From NCBI RefSeq assembly GCF_028453695.1, contig NC_135780.1, forward strand, positions 11,715,172 through 11,779,171: a DNA stretch of 64,000 nucleotides. Direction: 5' to 3'. A model generated the notes under the pieces. That model was not told where the DNA came from, ran no database searches, and saw only the letters and a program-made list of their open reading frames with translations. This DNA is from Augochlora pura (lineage: Eukaryota > Arthropoda > Insecta > Hymenoptera > Halictidae). The position numbers and the translations under genes were made by a program. This document shows, in pieces, positions 1 to 13,532 of this stretch (the stretch's first letter is position 1; each line of letters begins with the position of its first letter).

Positions 1-3000
1 GTTCGAAGGAGAGGATAGCTGTTTCCTGCGGTTATAGCACGGAAAGAAAGAATTTTTCCACGAAAACTGGCATAATACCGCCAGAGAAAGGAAAGTCCGG
101 GCGGTCTAGCTCGAAAGTAAAAGCCAATCCTACATAAGAATTGTACAAACAAACGGTTCAGCCTGAATATCTACCCTACGCTTTCGTAACCGAGTCACGA
201 GCAGCAACAGGCTCGCAATTATGATCGTAAGTAGCCACGAACGGCTCACGTTTCAAATTGTTCGAGGCTTCCGTGGCCGTTGTCTGCACTCTCTTCCATC
301 GTCTGCACGCCATTATTTCTGTTTACTTTTTCCTCGAGGGTTTTTCTCGCGGCTGCGTAGCATGTCGCGTTCAACGATCGCCATTACCCTTGAGCTCTCG
401 TTACTTTCTGTTTCCAGTGATTTCTCTCTCGTTGTCGCAATCAAGGACAACGTTATCGCTGGCGCAGCGCCGAGATTTCCTGATGATTGTTATTCCTTTC
501 GAAGAGGCACCTCCGCAGGATACGCTGGTAATTTTATGGAAAGGATTCTGGAGACTTCCAACAATCCTATTGCACGATTTTAAGAAGAATAAAAAGGTTT
601 ACAACCGTTCTGAAAATATCGGTATCTTTAGAGTTTAGAGCCCAAGATTTATGGGAAGTAGTACGTAATTAAGGAACGATGGATTGCTGAATAAATAAAT
701 AAATAGGGGAAGCTACAGGTTGGAATCGGGTTTAGGTGACCATTTCGGCAGACCGCTTTCTACGGTCGGCTCTCCCGATCTCGACTAATTAGCGTCCGCG
801 GACCGATCCCACTTTCAACAGAGTCGGCTCGATATGGATTTGCATAGGCGGGTTCTCAGAGGAGAATACGATTAGCCGCGATCCTCTTTCGAAATCCCGC
901 CGCTCGGAAACGACCGGTCGAGGACAATTGCGTGGATTTCCGTCGGTCGACCTCGTTCGACTTTCCTGCCGATCGAAAATACGTCTATCGGTACCTAATT
1001 AATATGCGTGCCTTCGACGATATTGTAAAACGCTACGGTGATAACAGAAACGAATTGCGAAACAGCAGCGAGGAAAACCTAAGAGAAATCATTCCAGAAT
1101 TCAATCTATTCGTTCGTTGATCATTATTTTAGATTTACGATACCGCTGACGATCATTAGCCAATGAGTTCGAGAGAAAATGTACTCTATTAGAAACACAG
1201 TATCAGTGAGAATAGAAATCGGGTTACGGAACCGTACGATAAGTAGACTGTGCATCTTGAAATGCAACCGTTTAATCCAACCTTGACTCCACTGAACAAT
1301 TTTCACCGTTTTCTGCAGCTCTTGCGACCTCTTCGCGGTTTCGAAAAATTGTTTCTGTTAGAATTGTATGTAGTTATGGGAATAACTTTAATACTTTTCT
1401 CGATTTGCACGTTCAATTAGAACTTTTATTAATTAAAGAAAGGTATGAGCTATGTTCTCTCTTTATGAGGTGTCTTCGTTAACTGACACGATTCACAGCT
1501 CGTTGAAAACAACAACGATTAGAAAAGACAAAATCAAGAGCGAAATAGAAAACTGTTTGTTGGATTGATCTTTGTATTTAACCTATTTGTTGGAATTCAA
1601 CGGTTTCGAAAGTCCTAGCACTCTCTCCACAATGTTTGAACATCATCCTCTTCAAACACGTCATACTTGACATCTGATTTGCGTTTGATGTCATTAATGG
1701 CTTGATCTTTTATTTTATTTACTTTTCTGGCTCACTACGTTTATGGCATCGAGTACATCGTCGTCCCGATCCCTAACATTTGCCCGTAAATGATTAATAA
1801 TAATAGCAATAATAAATCTACGCATTTCTCCACTTTCCATCGCAGTCATTAATCATCTTTCACGGTCCAATTTACGTGGACCTTGCTCTAAGCTCGCAGC
1901 CTCTAAAATATTTCCATCCACCCGAAACTTTCGATAGACCTTGGAAAGCGTTCAGGAAGCATTCCAAGGCGATTGCGCTGCCCGGAAAAAATAGATCCGA
2001 TCGGTCAGGTGAGCGGAACGATCGCCGACGCCGGTGTACCGGACTGATTGCGATCTAGAGTGGACCCCGATCCGATCGGGCCGAGGATCCCGCGGATGAT
2101 GCGCGAAGGCGAATCGAGCCCGTGACACCCGATGGGGGCCCCTCCTCTGGTTATGCAACCCGCGAACGCGTAAAGAGAAAGCAAGAAGAAAGAAGGCGCG
2201 CGGCGACTTTCTCGCGCGTTTCGGCCGACGAGCGCGAGTTACGTTCGCGTTACGTTACGGCGTAACGGCGTTCCTGTGCGCCGAAACAATTAGCTGGTGC
2301 TTAGAGGGAGGCTGTAGATTAGGCTAGATTATCTAGGATCGCGTATAGCGCATTCCACGGCCGTTTGTTGCGCCGCGGCTCTCCGCACCGCTTCGGAATC
2401 TACTGGTTTTCCCGCGTTTCCCTTTCGCCCGCGCAACTAGTCGCTTTTAACGTAATTCCTCGCCAGTCCTATCGTTTTACATTCTGTAGCTGGTGGTATT
2501 AATGTCCGCCTTCGGGATCTTGTTTCTTCTTCCACCAGAATCGAGCTGGTCTCGATGAGATCTTTAATTAATATGTAAACTGTTCTTCCTTTAAAGCAGC
2601 AACCTTGCGAGTAATGTAATTCATTGTTAATCTTCCCAATTTACGATCGACGACTCATTATTCTAACTTGTCTCTTTTTTGTCCACAGGATCTTCTGTTT
2701 TCTGGAGAAACTTGGAGTTACGGATCAAATGAAATTAAAAATTTTCCATTCTGGTTTTTGCGGAATGATGCAGAAGGCAGCTTGTTTTCCCATTTCGCGG
2801 TTGACGGAATAGCGTAGCAAGGAACTTTGACTCTCGGACGAAAGTAAAGCTTCTTTTCTAATACTGGATTTTACGGAACATTGCAGCAAGAAACGGTGCA
2901 ATTAGCATCAATATTACAGTCGCGGCAATAGTCGGTAGACAGCAGTACGTTATTAGCAGCGCGCGACCGTCTGCTCGATTTTTATTGACGCAGATCGTTT

Positions 3001-6000
3001 TGTAAAAATGTACAACCGGCCAGACGGCGCAGTCCGGCGATTAGAAGTTGTCTCGCTGATTTACACTCAGGGGAAGGAATTGGATAATATGTTTCCTGGA
3101 AGCAGTCGCGACGGGATTCCGTGACGGGTTGCGTCCAGACGCTTTCCGTTCCGGTTACGAAACTGTCCGAAAGGAACTGGCCCGTCGAGCAGGTGGTTTT
3201 TCGCGCGTTATAACCGCGTTACAAACCGCTGTGATCTCACAGACCGAAGCCTGCCGGCCCCGGTAGAAAGTGATTTGACATTTAGAAGGGTCCGGGGGGA
3301 AATTTTTCGAGCGACTCCACACGCGTTCCCGACCGATTCCTTCTATCAGAATCCCGTTCCGCGACGCGAGAAAGCGGCGTAACCCGTCGAGCCTTTAAAT
3401 TTCATTAGATATCGCTTGTTTTACGACAGGTGTCGCAGACCCGAGCCGGCCGACGATTATTCTTTGCTCCCCCGTTTCAGAATTATCCTCTTTGAGCAAC
3501 GATAGACGACGAGAACGAAGCGTAGATATATTACATTTTATTGTTTTACACAAGAACGTTTACGTCTTATATATTTTCCGATATATCGTATCGTAAATCT
3601 TGAAAATTTTATTTTAATTCGATTTATTTTATTGTTACTACAAACGTGCCGTAATTGTTAGATCCTCGTGGGCGAATCCGTTATAAAGTTTGTATAGCTC
3701 TTCGATAAATCGTTCGGCAACGAGAATTCAATGAACTCGGCCGCGAAAGTTCCGCGAAACGTTGTTCGGGCATTGCTCGTCGGGCAAACACGTTCATAGT
3801 GCGTTTTATGGTTGGGCCGGGGACTCAACGCCCGCAATAAATGCCGGGCGTAGTGCCGATCGTAAATCTCGACGTGGAATCGTCCTAGAAGCAATAGTAC
3901 CTAAAGTAATGGACGGTATGGCTCCGCTCGCTGCGACAACGTCGTCTAAAGTACAGTAACTTTTTTCCAAAACTGTCCTTCGGCTTGTAAATAAAAATGG
4001 ACACTTTTCGAAGAGGAGGTCTGATTACTCGAGCCTCACGGCTTGTTTTTATAGTTGTTAACAATCGGCGGTTATAAAGAATGTTATAATAAAGGTCTGA
4101 GAAACAATTCGAGAGAATTTATTGCATTTTTTGTTTTCAGATAGAGCTAACATGTCGAGAAGCGTGCAAGGAGATCGGAATGCATCGATGACGCGGGATC
4201 TACATATGAAGGGCGGTGATTACGGGACGTCGGCAACGTTACACGAGAATGAGATCGGTTGCGCAATCGCTGCCGGCCGATCGTTTCGAGCTTGTTTGCA
4301 TTCGAGTCGCGCGTTACGCGTTGCTCCGTTGCACGTTGTACGCGTCGGCGTCGATTGAACGGTTCGCTGCGGATAAGGATGCCTTCGCGATACGATACCG
4401 TTGCTTGATGACTGCACCGTTGATCGTCAAGACACCTTCGCCGGCGCGATAACGATGACAGCATTCTGTCGTTGCATGCACCGGCATATTTACTTGTCTT
4501 TCTAAATAGCCGGTGCAAGGGACAAACTACAGTCGCAAGCTGTTATTAGCCCGATTTCGAGATTTTAATGACAGACCAGCTTGGCAACGTTAATAGGAAC
4601 GGAAAGAGAGAAGGGGATGGTGAATGAACGTTAAATGATAAAAACGACCGTGGGAAGAGAAGACGGACGATTAACGCGAGCTTAACGAGTTCCTCGATGC
4701 CTTCGGATTACTATTATTATGGTCGCGGAGTGGTTTACCGCGATTCCGAGGGAAAAATCGGACCTCGAGAAGAACCTGTCCGCGTTGTTTTCGGCGAGTG
4801 AAACAGAACGGGAAGAAAAAGTGGACGGTGCGCGGCGGCTTGACCTTGGAGGACTTGGATCCGGCAGCAGGTCGAGTTAAGGTGAACGGGGTGATTTGGG
4901 AGCGGTCTGGGTTCGAGGCCTGAAGAACTGCAGCCTCGGAATTTACGTGGACCGCCCAGGGAATTCGAGTAACGAGATACGCTTCGAATGGATCGATTGA
5001 ATCAAAGAGCGACATCGGCCGATTAATTATCATAACGACGATCGATTTCGAATGGTAATCCAGCGATCGAGGGAGCGGGCGAATAAATTCGCATCCCGGC
5101 GAAACGAGCCGCGGGATCGAAAGTAAAATCACCTCGATCCGTCGCCGTCGGATAAATCTACCGTGGCTCGGTCACTTTTACTTTCCGCGGAATTTGCTTC
5201 GAGGCTGTGTGCACCGGTTGCTCTCCGTCCCTGCCTCTCTCTCTTTCTCTCCCTCTTTCTGTCTCTCTCTTTTTTTCTTTCGCTCCGTTTACCAGGAAAC
5301 TAATGGAACGGTCACGCCGCTAATGAAATATCCTTTGTCGTCCCTAATTGCCGGGGGGGAATCTCGACGGACCACAACCGTCCGAAGATAATGGCCCTTT
5401 CGCTCCATACTTCATTCTTTTCTCTCAGAGAAAGATTCTCCTCTCTTTGCAATTTATTCGAAACTCGTTCGAGTGAAATTCAAACGGACATTGAAAATAA
5501 GTTCCTCAACTTCCCGACTAGATAACAACTCGTTGTGGTCCTCGTTTTAATGTCTCTCGATTTGTACTATCGCGAGTGGAATTCTCGCGGAGATTAGAAA
5601 CGCCGGAGAGGTCGCGAAAGCAAGATCAACGGATCTCTGCCTCCGAGAATGCAGATCCTGGCCGCGAGTCTAAAGGTCCTGGCGGTGACTCAACCAGAGA
5701 AATTCCAAGCTGTGCAACGAAGAAAGCAAACAGCTCGCCGAAACCGGCGAGCAAACAATATCTCTGTTGACTCTCTCGACTATTGCCGACTATTAGCGCC
5801 AATATTATTTCAGTCATCGAGAGCAGAAGGATTTGCTTTCGAGGAGATTTTAACAAGCCTCGCTCTTGCAGCAATTAAATGGAGTTTAATTTATGCGAGA
5901 GCTTATTGTCGTAGCAGGCAAATTGCAAATGGAGGATCGCGATCATCGATTAAACGGGCGACGGTGGAAGGATCGGCCCGCGTGTCTCGAAGGAAAGGTC

Positions 6001-9000
6001 ACCGGCTGACCTTCCCTACTCGATCCAGCGGTTTTTTTCGCTGAACTCCTCTTCTCTCGTTTTCATCGGCCGCCTTCTTCTCTTCGCTCTCCTCTCGTAG
6101 CGAAGCTTTCTTTTTCTCCCGCGCATTCCTCCGGAACACCTCGTTCCAGCGACGAAGGTCGGACCTCGAAGGTCGTCGAGGTTTTGACAATCATTTTCCT
6201 AGTCCGTTCCAGAAGTCCGACTCGTACCGGGAAACCACTCTCGGTAATCGTCGAGAGAGCAGCTCGTCGATATTCGTGAAAGCCGGTTGAAGAGCTCGCA
6301 GGAAAGCCTCGCGAATCTCTTTGCCGTTTTCGTCGAACGTTGCACAACAATTTCCGATCGATCCTTCAAAAATCGCCCGGCGGCGCTAAAATTTCCAATC
6401 GCGCGAACGCTCGAAGTCGCCGGAACACTTGTCGATCGCTGAAAGCTATCGAACCTGTTGTAGGCTGTCTTTTTGTCAAGTGTCCGAAGTTATCGCTCGG
6501 TTCATTGGATACCTTCCCCGAACTTTCCATCAAATATCACGCCCATACATCACGTCGATATTAACTCGGCAAGGCCATAATTCTAAGGAAAGTTTCGTCG
6601 CCGTATCGGGTCATCCGCCTTTATGGCGTAAGCTCTCTTTGGCCGGTAGAAAGTAACTTGGAGGGATCGTCTTGAGAATGAGATTGAAAGGGCCGGACTT
6701 CGGCGAAACATGGCTGAAACGAATCATTGCTTCGAGATTAAGATCCAAAATGCCAGATGACATGATCTCAGAACACTCCTGTGATCTTTCTCGCGGCTAC
6801 AGTGATTGGAAATTCTTCGTCCTTGATCATTACTCTAATATAAAACTGTTGGTGACAGAAGAATACTACTCAAGGTAGACCACTCGCGAGGCTAACCCGA
6901 TACTCTCTAACAAGGGGTTAACATCGAAAAAGGCTGAAGCGATTAGATTTTAGGGGAGGAATCGTGGGACTGGACGGTCGCAGAGTCAAACCGACGTACG
7001 TCGGCCTCGGCTCACAGTTTTGCAATCTCGAATTGCTCCACACACACGTTCGCTCCATGTTTGCTTGATCGAGACAGGGCTCGGCGTGTCTCGAATAACC
7101 GGTAGATTTCCTCCTCCTCCTCCTCCATCGCCGCAGCGAAGCCAGGAAGCCGACAATCGTTCTCAGGTATTCGATACGCATGCAGATCGCGCCCTCGAAC
7201 GAGATACAGCCGGTTCCAGTTTCGAAGCTACGAAAAGACGACGCGACGTCGGGACCAGAATCATGCCCGGAGCAGAATTCCCTCTCGTTCTCTCTCTCTC
7301 TCTCTCTCTCCTCGGTGGACACCCGCTTGGGCTGGCTGGGGCCTGTACGCATACGCGCTCGAGCACGCGCGTGTTCGACCGACACGCGGAGAAAGTGGAA
7401 TCGATCAACGACCCAGAAGAATTTCGCAAGATCCGATCCATTCAAGTACCTGCCTGCCGCCTGCCTACCTTTTATCGGCGTTTATCGTTTATCGGCGAGC
7501 TAACAGTGCCAATCGACACGTTCCAGCGAACCCTCCGACTAGCGATGGATGCTATACTGCCAGCTATCGGCTCGCATCTGCGCGCCTGGCGTCGAGCTCT
7601 CCCGCAACAGGGTCGCCGAAGCATACGGGACACTTAATCTGCAACTAGAAATCCCCTACCGGCGAGATTATCCTCGATCTTCTTGACCGTATCGGCAAAG
7701 CTTCGTGTCTTCTATCGGAGATCGATCTTTCCCGTAACAGCTTTCCGTTCAGTCTTTTCATTGCTAGTATCTTTAGTCTGCTCACCTTCTAGCCGCTTAT
7801 CTTTAATTTTGAACTATCTGCAATGGGCCTACAATGCATTTTGGAAACCGATGTAAATCGAATCCTACCTAATCCCGAATAGATAAACTGAAGTAAATCT
7901 CTAGTCTTTCGCAATTGATTCTTCCAAAGAAGCCTACACAGGTCTTATCATCGCTCTGTTCTTCGTAGATCTTATCTGATTTATCAGTCTCGTGTCATTG
8001 ATCTTCACCGATTTACGTTTACCCTAACGATGCCTGCCCTAAATCGTTTTAACGATGTTCATCGTGTTTTTAAAATTGAAGAGCCTATTACAACAAACTA
8101 ATATGGAAAATTCTCTTCTTTGCAGTAAAATCGATTTTGCGAGTTGTTCGTCAGGATATTGACGAGGGGGGACTCACCCAGTCCATTTTGGTAGCTGGAG
8201 CCAGCAGCTATCCTGTGTCGAATGTTCTCGCGATTGGATCAGCTCGAGCACATAGCGCACCACGATTGCTTCGACACGATAGTCCTTGGTGCACGCGTTT
8301 CCGGTGCACGGTTCGCGACCTTGTGCCTCGGACACCTTCGCACAGCTGTGGCACAACTTGGAACTCGCGCGAGAAAGCTTCTCCACCGTTCTCCAGAGCT
8401 GGGATACAAGGACTGAGTCTCGGACGGAACACGGAGAAGGCACTGTTACTTTCATGGGTCGTCCCTCCACCTTCTAGTCCCTCCTACCTTCGTCTTCGGC
8501 TACGCAGGTGAAAGGCAAACATTTCTTCCCTCCATGGGCGTCTTTTAATATTGATAACGCGGGACCGTCGTATTTTCAGACGCTTTTTCGCCAATTTCTT
8601 TCGAACCGGACCATCCAGGAATGTATGCAAATCTCTCGAGCCGCGCCTTGCTTTTTTGGGAACCGCGACTGGTCTATAAATATTTGGAAATGTGAATCCT
8701 CGCCCTGAACAACTTTGGGATTAGAGTTGATTAATAGGGGATGAAGGAGTGAAAGGAATTCACTCCGAGATCATTTATTTTGATATATACGACAAATGAC
8801 GATTATCCGACAGCAACCGACTACAAAATTTAAGAACATAGTAGAAATATTATTTAATTAGTCTGCTGAGTTTCGCGAGAGTATGTTGTTCGCTCTGCCC
8901 AAGAAACATTTCTAAATTCTACTCTTACTGATGTCAAAAAGAAGTATTTCATCAGGTTTGAAATAAAATTACAGAAAATAGTTAATGTCCTGGTCCCGTA

Positions 9001-9400
9001 GCGCCGGCCATAAAATCGGCTTCCACCGATTTCTGCGATTATGGTCGCAAACAGGTTGAAAACCAGTGGAGGCATTCTTGCATCGGAACGAGGTGCAACA
9101 GCCGGTCTCGAGGTTGCAATTAAATCGGCCGGGACGTGGTTCGGCGATTAAACGGCGTCGAGAACACTATCAAGAACCCAAATACATGGCATTAGTAACC
9201 GCGACGCGGCAGAAATCCAAAGTATTTTCGAGAAAACCGAGGCAGGAGAAAGAACTGTCGACGTGACGCGAAGGTCAATGCCGTTCCACACCCTCGACGA
9301 TGATTTTTTCGCTTTCGACACGAAGCTTTGAATCGCTGCCAGCCGACGACCGGATGGAACGCGTTGGCAAGATAATAAAGCGAAGCCTTCGCGAATTAAT
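1..9400. other. Intergenic DNA without a supportable gene
   Basis: I see no gene here. The open frames are short, overlap on both strands, show no recognisable domain and do not link through splice sites into a longer protein. Visible contents are CT-rich simple repeats near 5230-5280 and 7283-7312, AT-rich patches, and an old repeat fragment near 1354-1608 that resembles 49946-50235. Part could belong to untranslated exons or regulatory DNA of a gene to the left, but the sequence does not show it. Confidence 0.6.
1354..1608. repeat. Old repeat fragment related to 49946-50235
   Basis: Shares TTATGGGAATAA, TTAAAGAAAGGTAT, a CAACAACGATTAGAA-like segment and TTTGTTGGAATTCAACGGTT with 49946-50235 in the same order and similar spacing. 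Both copies are diverged. No flanking TTAA pair is clear here. Confidence 0.55.
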
Positions 9401-9402
9401 AG

Positions 9403-9408
9403 TTTATT
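9403..9408 (-). terminator. Polyadenylation signal of RBM19
   Basis: AATAAA on the minus strand about 100 nt past the RBM19 stop codon (9505-9507). The position suits a short 3' UTR. No downstream GU-rich element was assessed. Confidence 0.6.
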
Positions 9409-9504
9409 CGTTGCTATGTACAAGTCATTGTAGAGTCGATGAGTAATTCTCTGCTTCAAGTCTAGAATTGTACATTTATGCAAATTCGTATTCTAGGGCG
9501 CAGC

Positions 9505-12500
9505 TTATTCTAGACCGACGTCTTCAGCGTTGAGGGTAGCCTTCTTATTTCTTGGTTCTGTATTATCTGTAAATGAGTCGGGTTAATGATACGGATGTTT
9601 GTTAGGTAGTTGATCATTGGGAGGACATACCTTGATGAAAATGTTTGGCAGTTCTTTTCCTGATATCCTCGATGCCCTCCTCGCTCTGTGCCCACTCCAG
9701 CACCAACCTTCGACCGTACAAGTGAGTGCTCTGGCACAAGGCCTTGAACGCTTTCTGCAAAAAGAAGGGATTTAATTGATCGCCAAAGAAAAGGACGCAT
9801 CGACACCAGTTTATAAACTATACCTTGGCCTCGCTTTTCGTGTAAAACTCGACAAATCCGAAACCTCTGTGCTTCTCCACGCCGACCAGTTTTCTCGGTA
9901 GCCTGACTGCCTTCAGCTCCCCAAACGCTCTGCGGATTGGTTGGAATGCTCATTAATCATGATTCACAAAAATTTAAGCAACAGGGAAAACATACTTGAA
10001 GAGCTCGGTTATTTCTGCAGCATTCGCTTGGAACGGCACATTCCTGATGAGGATTTTGGTGCCGGCCTTTGTGGATACTTTGGTAGTCTTTTTCGTGGTG
10101 GTTGCATCGGTTCTATGTTTAAAATTTATCTATGAATACCATTTAGAATGAATTAACCAAGATCTTGAATAAACTAAATAGCATACGTTAAAGTTCTCTC
10201 GGAGCGCTTCAATTCTAAGGTTTTTCCTTCCAGTACGGTCATCTGCATAGTCTTTAAGGCACGTTCGGCGTCCGCTTTCCTTTTGTATCTGACGAACCCG
10301 TAGCCCATGGATATTTTCTGGGCTGGGTTCTTTGGGTCTTTTTTCATCGCCACGTTAGCATAATGGATTGGTCCGCATTTACTGAAATACTAAACATTTA
10401 AGATTAGTCTTAAGAAGAAACCCTAAAAACCTTAATAAAGTAAAACAAGTACCGTTTTCAGTATTTCATCTGTTGTGGAGAAATTTAGATTTTTCACAAA
10501 CAGAGTAGTATCAGGCTCGGGCTCTTCTTCATCCTCGCTTTCTTCTACCTTGTTGTTCTCGCTTGCATCCTCTTTCAACTGGTCTTCCTTTTTCTGAGGT
10601 ATCTCCAACGCGTCCTTTGGTTTTTCTTTATTGTCTTTCACAAGGTCTGTTGTGCTCTTCTGGGCAGCCGTCGAGAAGCTATTCTCAGGAGCCCATTCCA
10701 GATAGAGAGGAAGGTGTTTATACTTGGTGTAAGCTAGTCTGGTGAATGCCTTGCGGGCCTCGGAGGGCTCCAGGAATTCTATTAAGGCCGTGATTCCGGA
10801 TGGTGGCAATACCACTCTACCTAATTCACCGTGTTGACTGAACAACTGACGGAGATCCCGTGCTGGGGTTTCAGCAGGCAAATTTTTCACCAGGATCACG
10901 GTCGTGGATCGTTTCTCCGCGGGCCGATTGAACGCGTCCAAACAGACTCCATTCTCCTCCAAGAAGCTCCTGGTGTCTTGGACTATCTGCGTCTCTCCCA
11001 GAGCTAGCTTCACCGCGGCGCTCAATCCTTTTGATGAGCTGTCTTCCAGGACCTTCTCCTTGGTTGTGTTGAAGGTACTTGCGATTGCATTTGCCACCGC
11101 ATTTTGACCCAGAAACAAAGCGTTCCAGTTATGGGAGGACCCAGCAGTCGCTTTCATCTTCAACTCTTTCTTCTCCTTGTAGGTCAGTCCCTTCTCGTTA
11201 AGCACATCCATTGGATCGACTTTTGCCTTACCAGGAAGAAGGTGCATCATTCGGCCATCGACGACGGTACCGTCTAATTCGCTGTATGCTTTCACGGCGT
11301 GCTCGGTCATCAGGAAGGTCACCGTGCCAAAAGCTTTTAGTTTCCTGGTTACCTTATCCACGGGAAGATTCACCTCTGTCAAAGGACCTGGTGTGAAAGT
11401 AAATTGATTAACACAGTAACAATTATCATACTATTTAAATAACTTTCAGATGTTGGGACGTACCATATTTTTCAAATAGTTTCCGAATGTCCTCCTCCGT
11501 TATGGTGTAAGATAGATTTCGTATAAATATTCTTCCAGACTCTGCTATATTCTCCTCATCTTTCAGTGCCTCTTCTTGCTTCTTCCACCTAACGTTCGTC
11601 TCATTCTTGTTTTCTTCTGCATCCCCTTTCTCCTTCTCTTCGTACTTTGTTATAAATATTTGTTTTCCATCTGAAAAGACCGAAAAATAATTTTGTAAAG
11701 TAACGTATAACTTACGTTAATTCATAGATTTTTACCTAAGAAACTTTTATTCTTCAGCATTGCTTTTCTGAGCTGTTGTTCAGTTTTAAAACCGACAAAA
11801 GCTATTCCTTTGATTTTTGGCGGTACTCTTATCGATTTTGCTTTTATCGGATGGAAAAAGTGTTTGATGTCTTTCTTCTTGTGGTTATATCCTAATCCAC
11901 GGAGTTTCACTGTAAAAAACTTCTGGAGGCCGCGTTTGGATGCAGTTTTCTTCTCAATATTTTTTATTGTGCTCTGATCTTTTCCCTTCAGAGCTTCCAT
12001 GTACTGCAGAAAAACAGTTAACATTATTATTTTTATAGGGATAAATAATTTCACAATGTACACTAATTTTATTTACCTCTAAATCAGATATAACTTTGTC
12101 TGCTACTTTTGGTTTTTCTTCTTCTTTTTCTTTGTCTTCTTCATCCTTGTCACTGCCATTTGTATCATTTTCACTGTTGCTAGACTCCTCCTCATTATCA
12201 TCTAATAGAGTGTCATTAGTCCATAAACCTTTGTTTCCCCCATGACTTTCAAGAAACTCTGCGAATAAAGGATCATCTTTGTGCTAAAACAAATTAGTGT
12301 TAATGTTGGATCAAGACTATTATTACTATATAGTAACATAAAAGCATACTTTCTTCAATGCTTCTTTTAATTCTTTCTTATCCTTCTTATTGTTCTCTTT
12401 TTTCTTTTCAATTTTTGCTGTCTTATCCAAAGATTCAGTTGCTACAATATCGGTAGAGTCCTTGTCAACGACACCGTGCTTAGTACTGTCAGATGCATAT

Positions 12501-12922
12501 TTACTCCATGACCTGGGTTTAGAAGAATCCCCTATGAGATTAAATGTATCAAATAAACTGTGTTAGCAATTTTTGTGCAGTCTTAATATATTGTCATTTT
12601 TAGGATACCTAATCCAGCACACTGTTCAACAGATATTCTACAAGTGTCTATACAGGTTTTGTCAAAATATTCCTTTGCAGCAACAGCTTGTTCTTCCGTT
12701 TTAAATCCAATAAACGCGAATCGCCGAAACACTCCATCTTTTGTGTATTTTAATTGCACATCGGTTACTAAACCCTTTTGGCTAAATAGTTCTTTCAACT
12801 TTGTATCTGTAATCTATCAAGTATCATCGGGTATTAATTCTTTTAACCTTATTATCATATTTATACGACTAATATTTACTACTTACACCTTTCGGCAAAT
12901 TTTTTACTATCAAGCGTGACAT
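9505..12922 (-). CDS. RBM19: RNA-binding protein 19 (six-RRM ribosome biogenesis factor, Mrd1 family)
   Basis: The yeast homologue Mrd1 acts in the nucleolus on pre-rRNA processing for the small ribosomal subunit; the same role is inferred here. Twelve coding exons join in frame into 883 residues: 12922-12887, 12813-12609, 12531-12350, 12283-12077, 12003-11736, 11670-11464, 11387-10453, 10389-10187, 10112-9996, 9929-9824, 9754-9631, 9566-9505. The start is the ATG that gives MSRLIVKNLPKG, the usual N-terminus of the family. Six RRMs are visible: RRM1 about residues 1-80, RRM2 238-310, RRM3 345-425 (RNP2 IFIRNL), RRM4 529-602 (VILVKNL), RRM5 661-747 (LFVKNL; RNP1 GYGFVRY) and RRM6 about 762-850 (ILIRNV; RNP1 GFGFVEF). 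Charged Lys/Glu/Asp linkers follow RRM1 and precede RRM5. Length and domain order are normal for the family. One point to note: for exon 8 only the acceptor at 10390 keeps the frame; a nearby AG would bring in a stop codon. Confidence 0.97.
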
Positions 12923-13416
12923 TTTGTATCAGTCATAATCACAAAACGTCAGAATGTTTACATTGCCACACCGTACAGAAGTATACCATGTGGTTTTAAG
13001 GAGGTTAGGTTCCCCAGGTTTTTCAGTTCAGCCTTAGAATACATATACAGTAATGGATCCTACTCTTATTCACCCCCAAGCCGCAGCACGATCTGTTAGA
13101 AAGAGTTAACGTAGAAATTTTCTTTGCTCTGATTGGTCGCCGATTTACAGGTCATACAGCGCTATCCTCACAGTAAAAAAAAAAAGATGGAAAATAATTC
13201 GAAATCGACAATTATATGGAGCTAATGACTGTGAAGTAGTGTTGAGGCAAATTAAGCTTTTTAAATAGTAAAAAGATGCAAAAATAGACTTGGTAAATAC
13301 GTTTCCGAGACATCTTATGAGGTCACAGATTTTATTATTTCAAAACGAATTACGCGCCGTGTGCCTCTGATGACTTGCGAACCAATAATAGCAAACAAGT
13401 AGGTGGAATGTATTAC
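12923..13416. promoter_or_regulatory. Spacer between PNKP 3' end and RBM19 start, probably holding the RBM19 promoter
   Basis: This non-coding stretch lies upstream of the RBM19 start codon and past the likely PNKP cleavage site. It contains AGGTTAGGTT at 13002-13011, about 80 bp upstream of the RBM19 ATG. The reverse complement of its core, ACCTAACCT, recurs in the PNKP/TRMT2A promoter. There is no clear TATA box, as is common for housekeeping genes. The start site is inferred, not seen. Confidence 0.5.
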
Positions 13417-13422
13417 TTTATT
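13417..13422 (-). terminator. Polyadenylation signal of PNKP
   Basis: AATAAA on the minus strand about 111 nt past the PNKP stop codon (13533-13535). It is the nearest consensus signal in the proper orientation. Confidence 0.5.
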
Positions 13423-13532
13423 AAATAGTTCGAATATAGTTGCTTTGAAGCAAAAATCAGAACCGTTCTAAGGGACGGTTATGTACACGTCTATCGTTAC
13501 GAAATAAATATCTTTTGAAATAATTAATATCA

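Noticed and set aside
7020..7637. 205-residue open frame on plus, overlapped by 175- and 92-residue frames on minus
   Set aside because: Arg/Ser/Pro-rich, spans a CT microsatellite, open on both strands, no domain and no splice partners; by-product of GC-rich DNA.
9510..9953. 147-residue frame on minus overlapping RBM19 exons 10-12
   Set aside because: Wrong frame across an unspliced intron; the spliced RBM19 frame gives RRM6 and a proper end.
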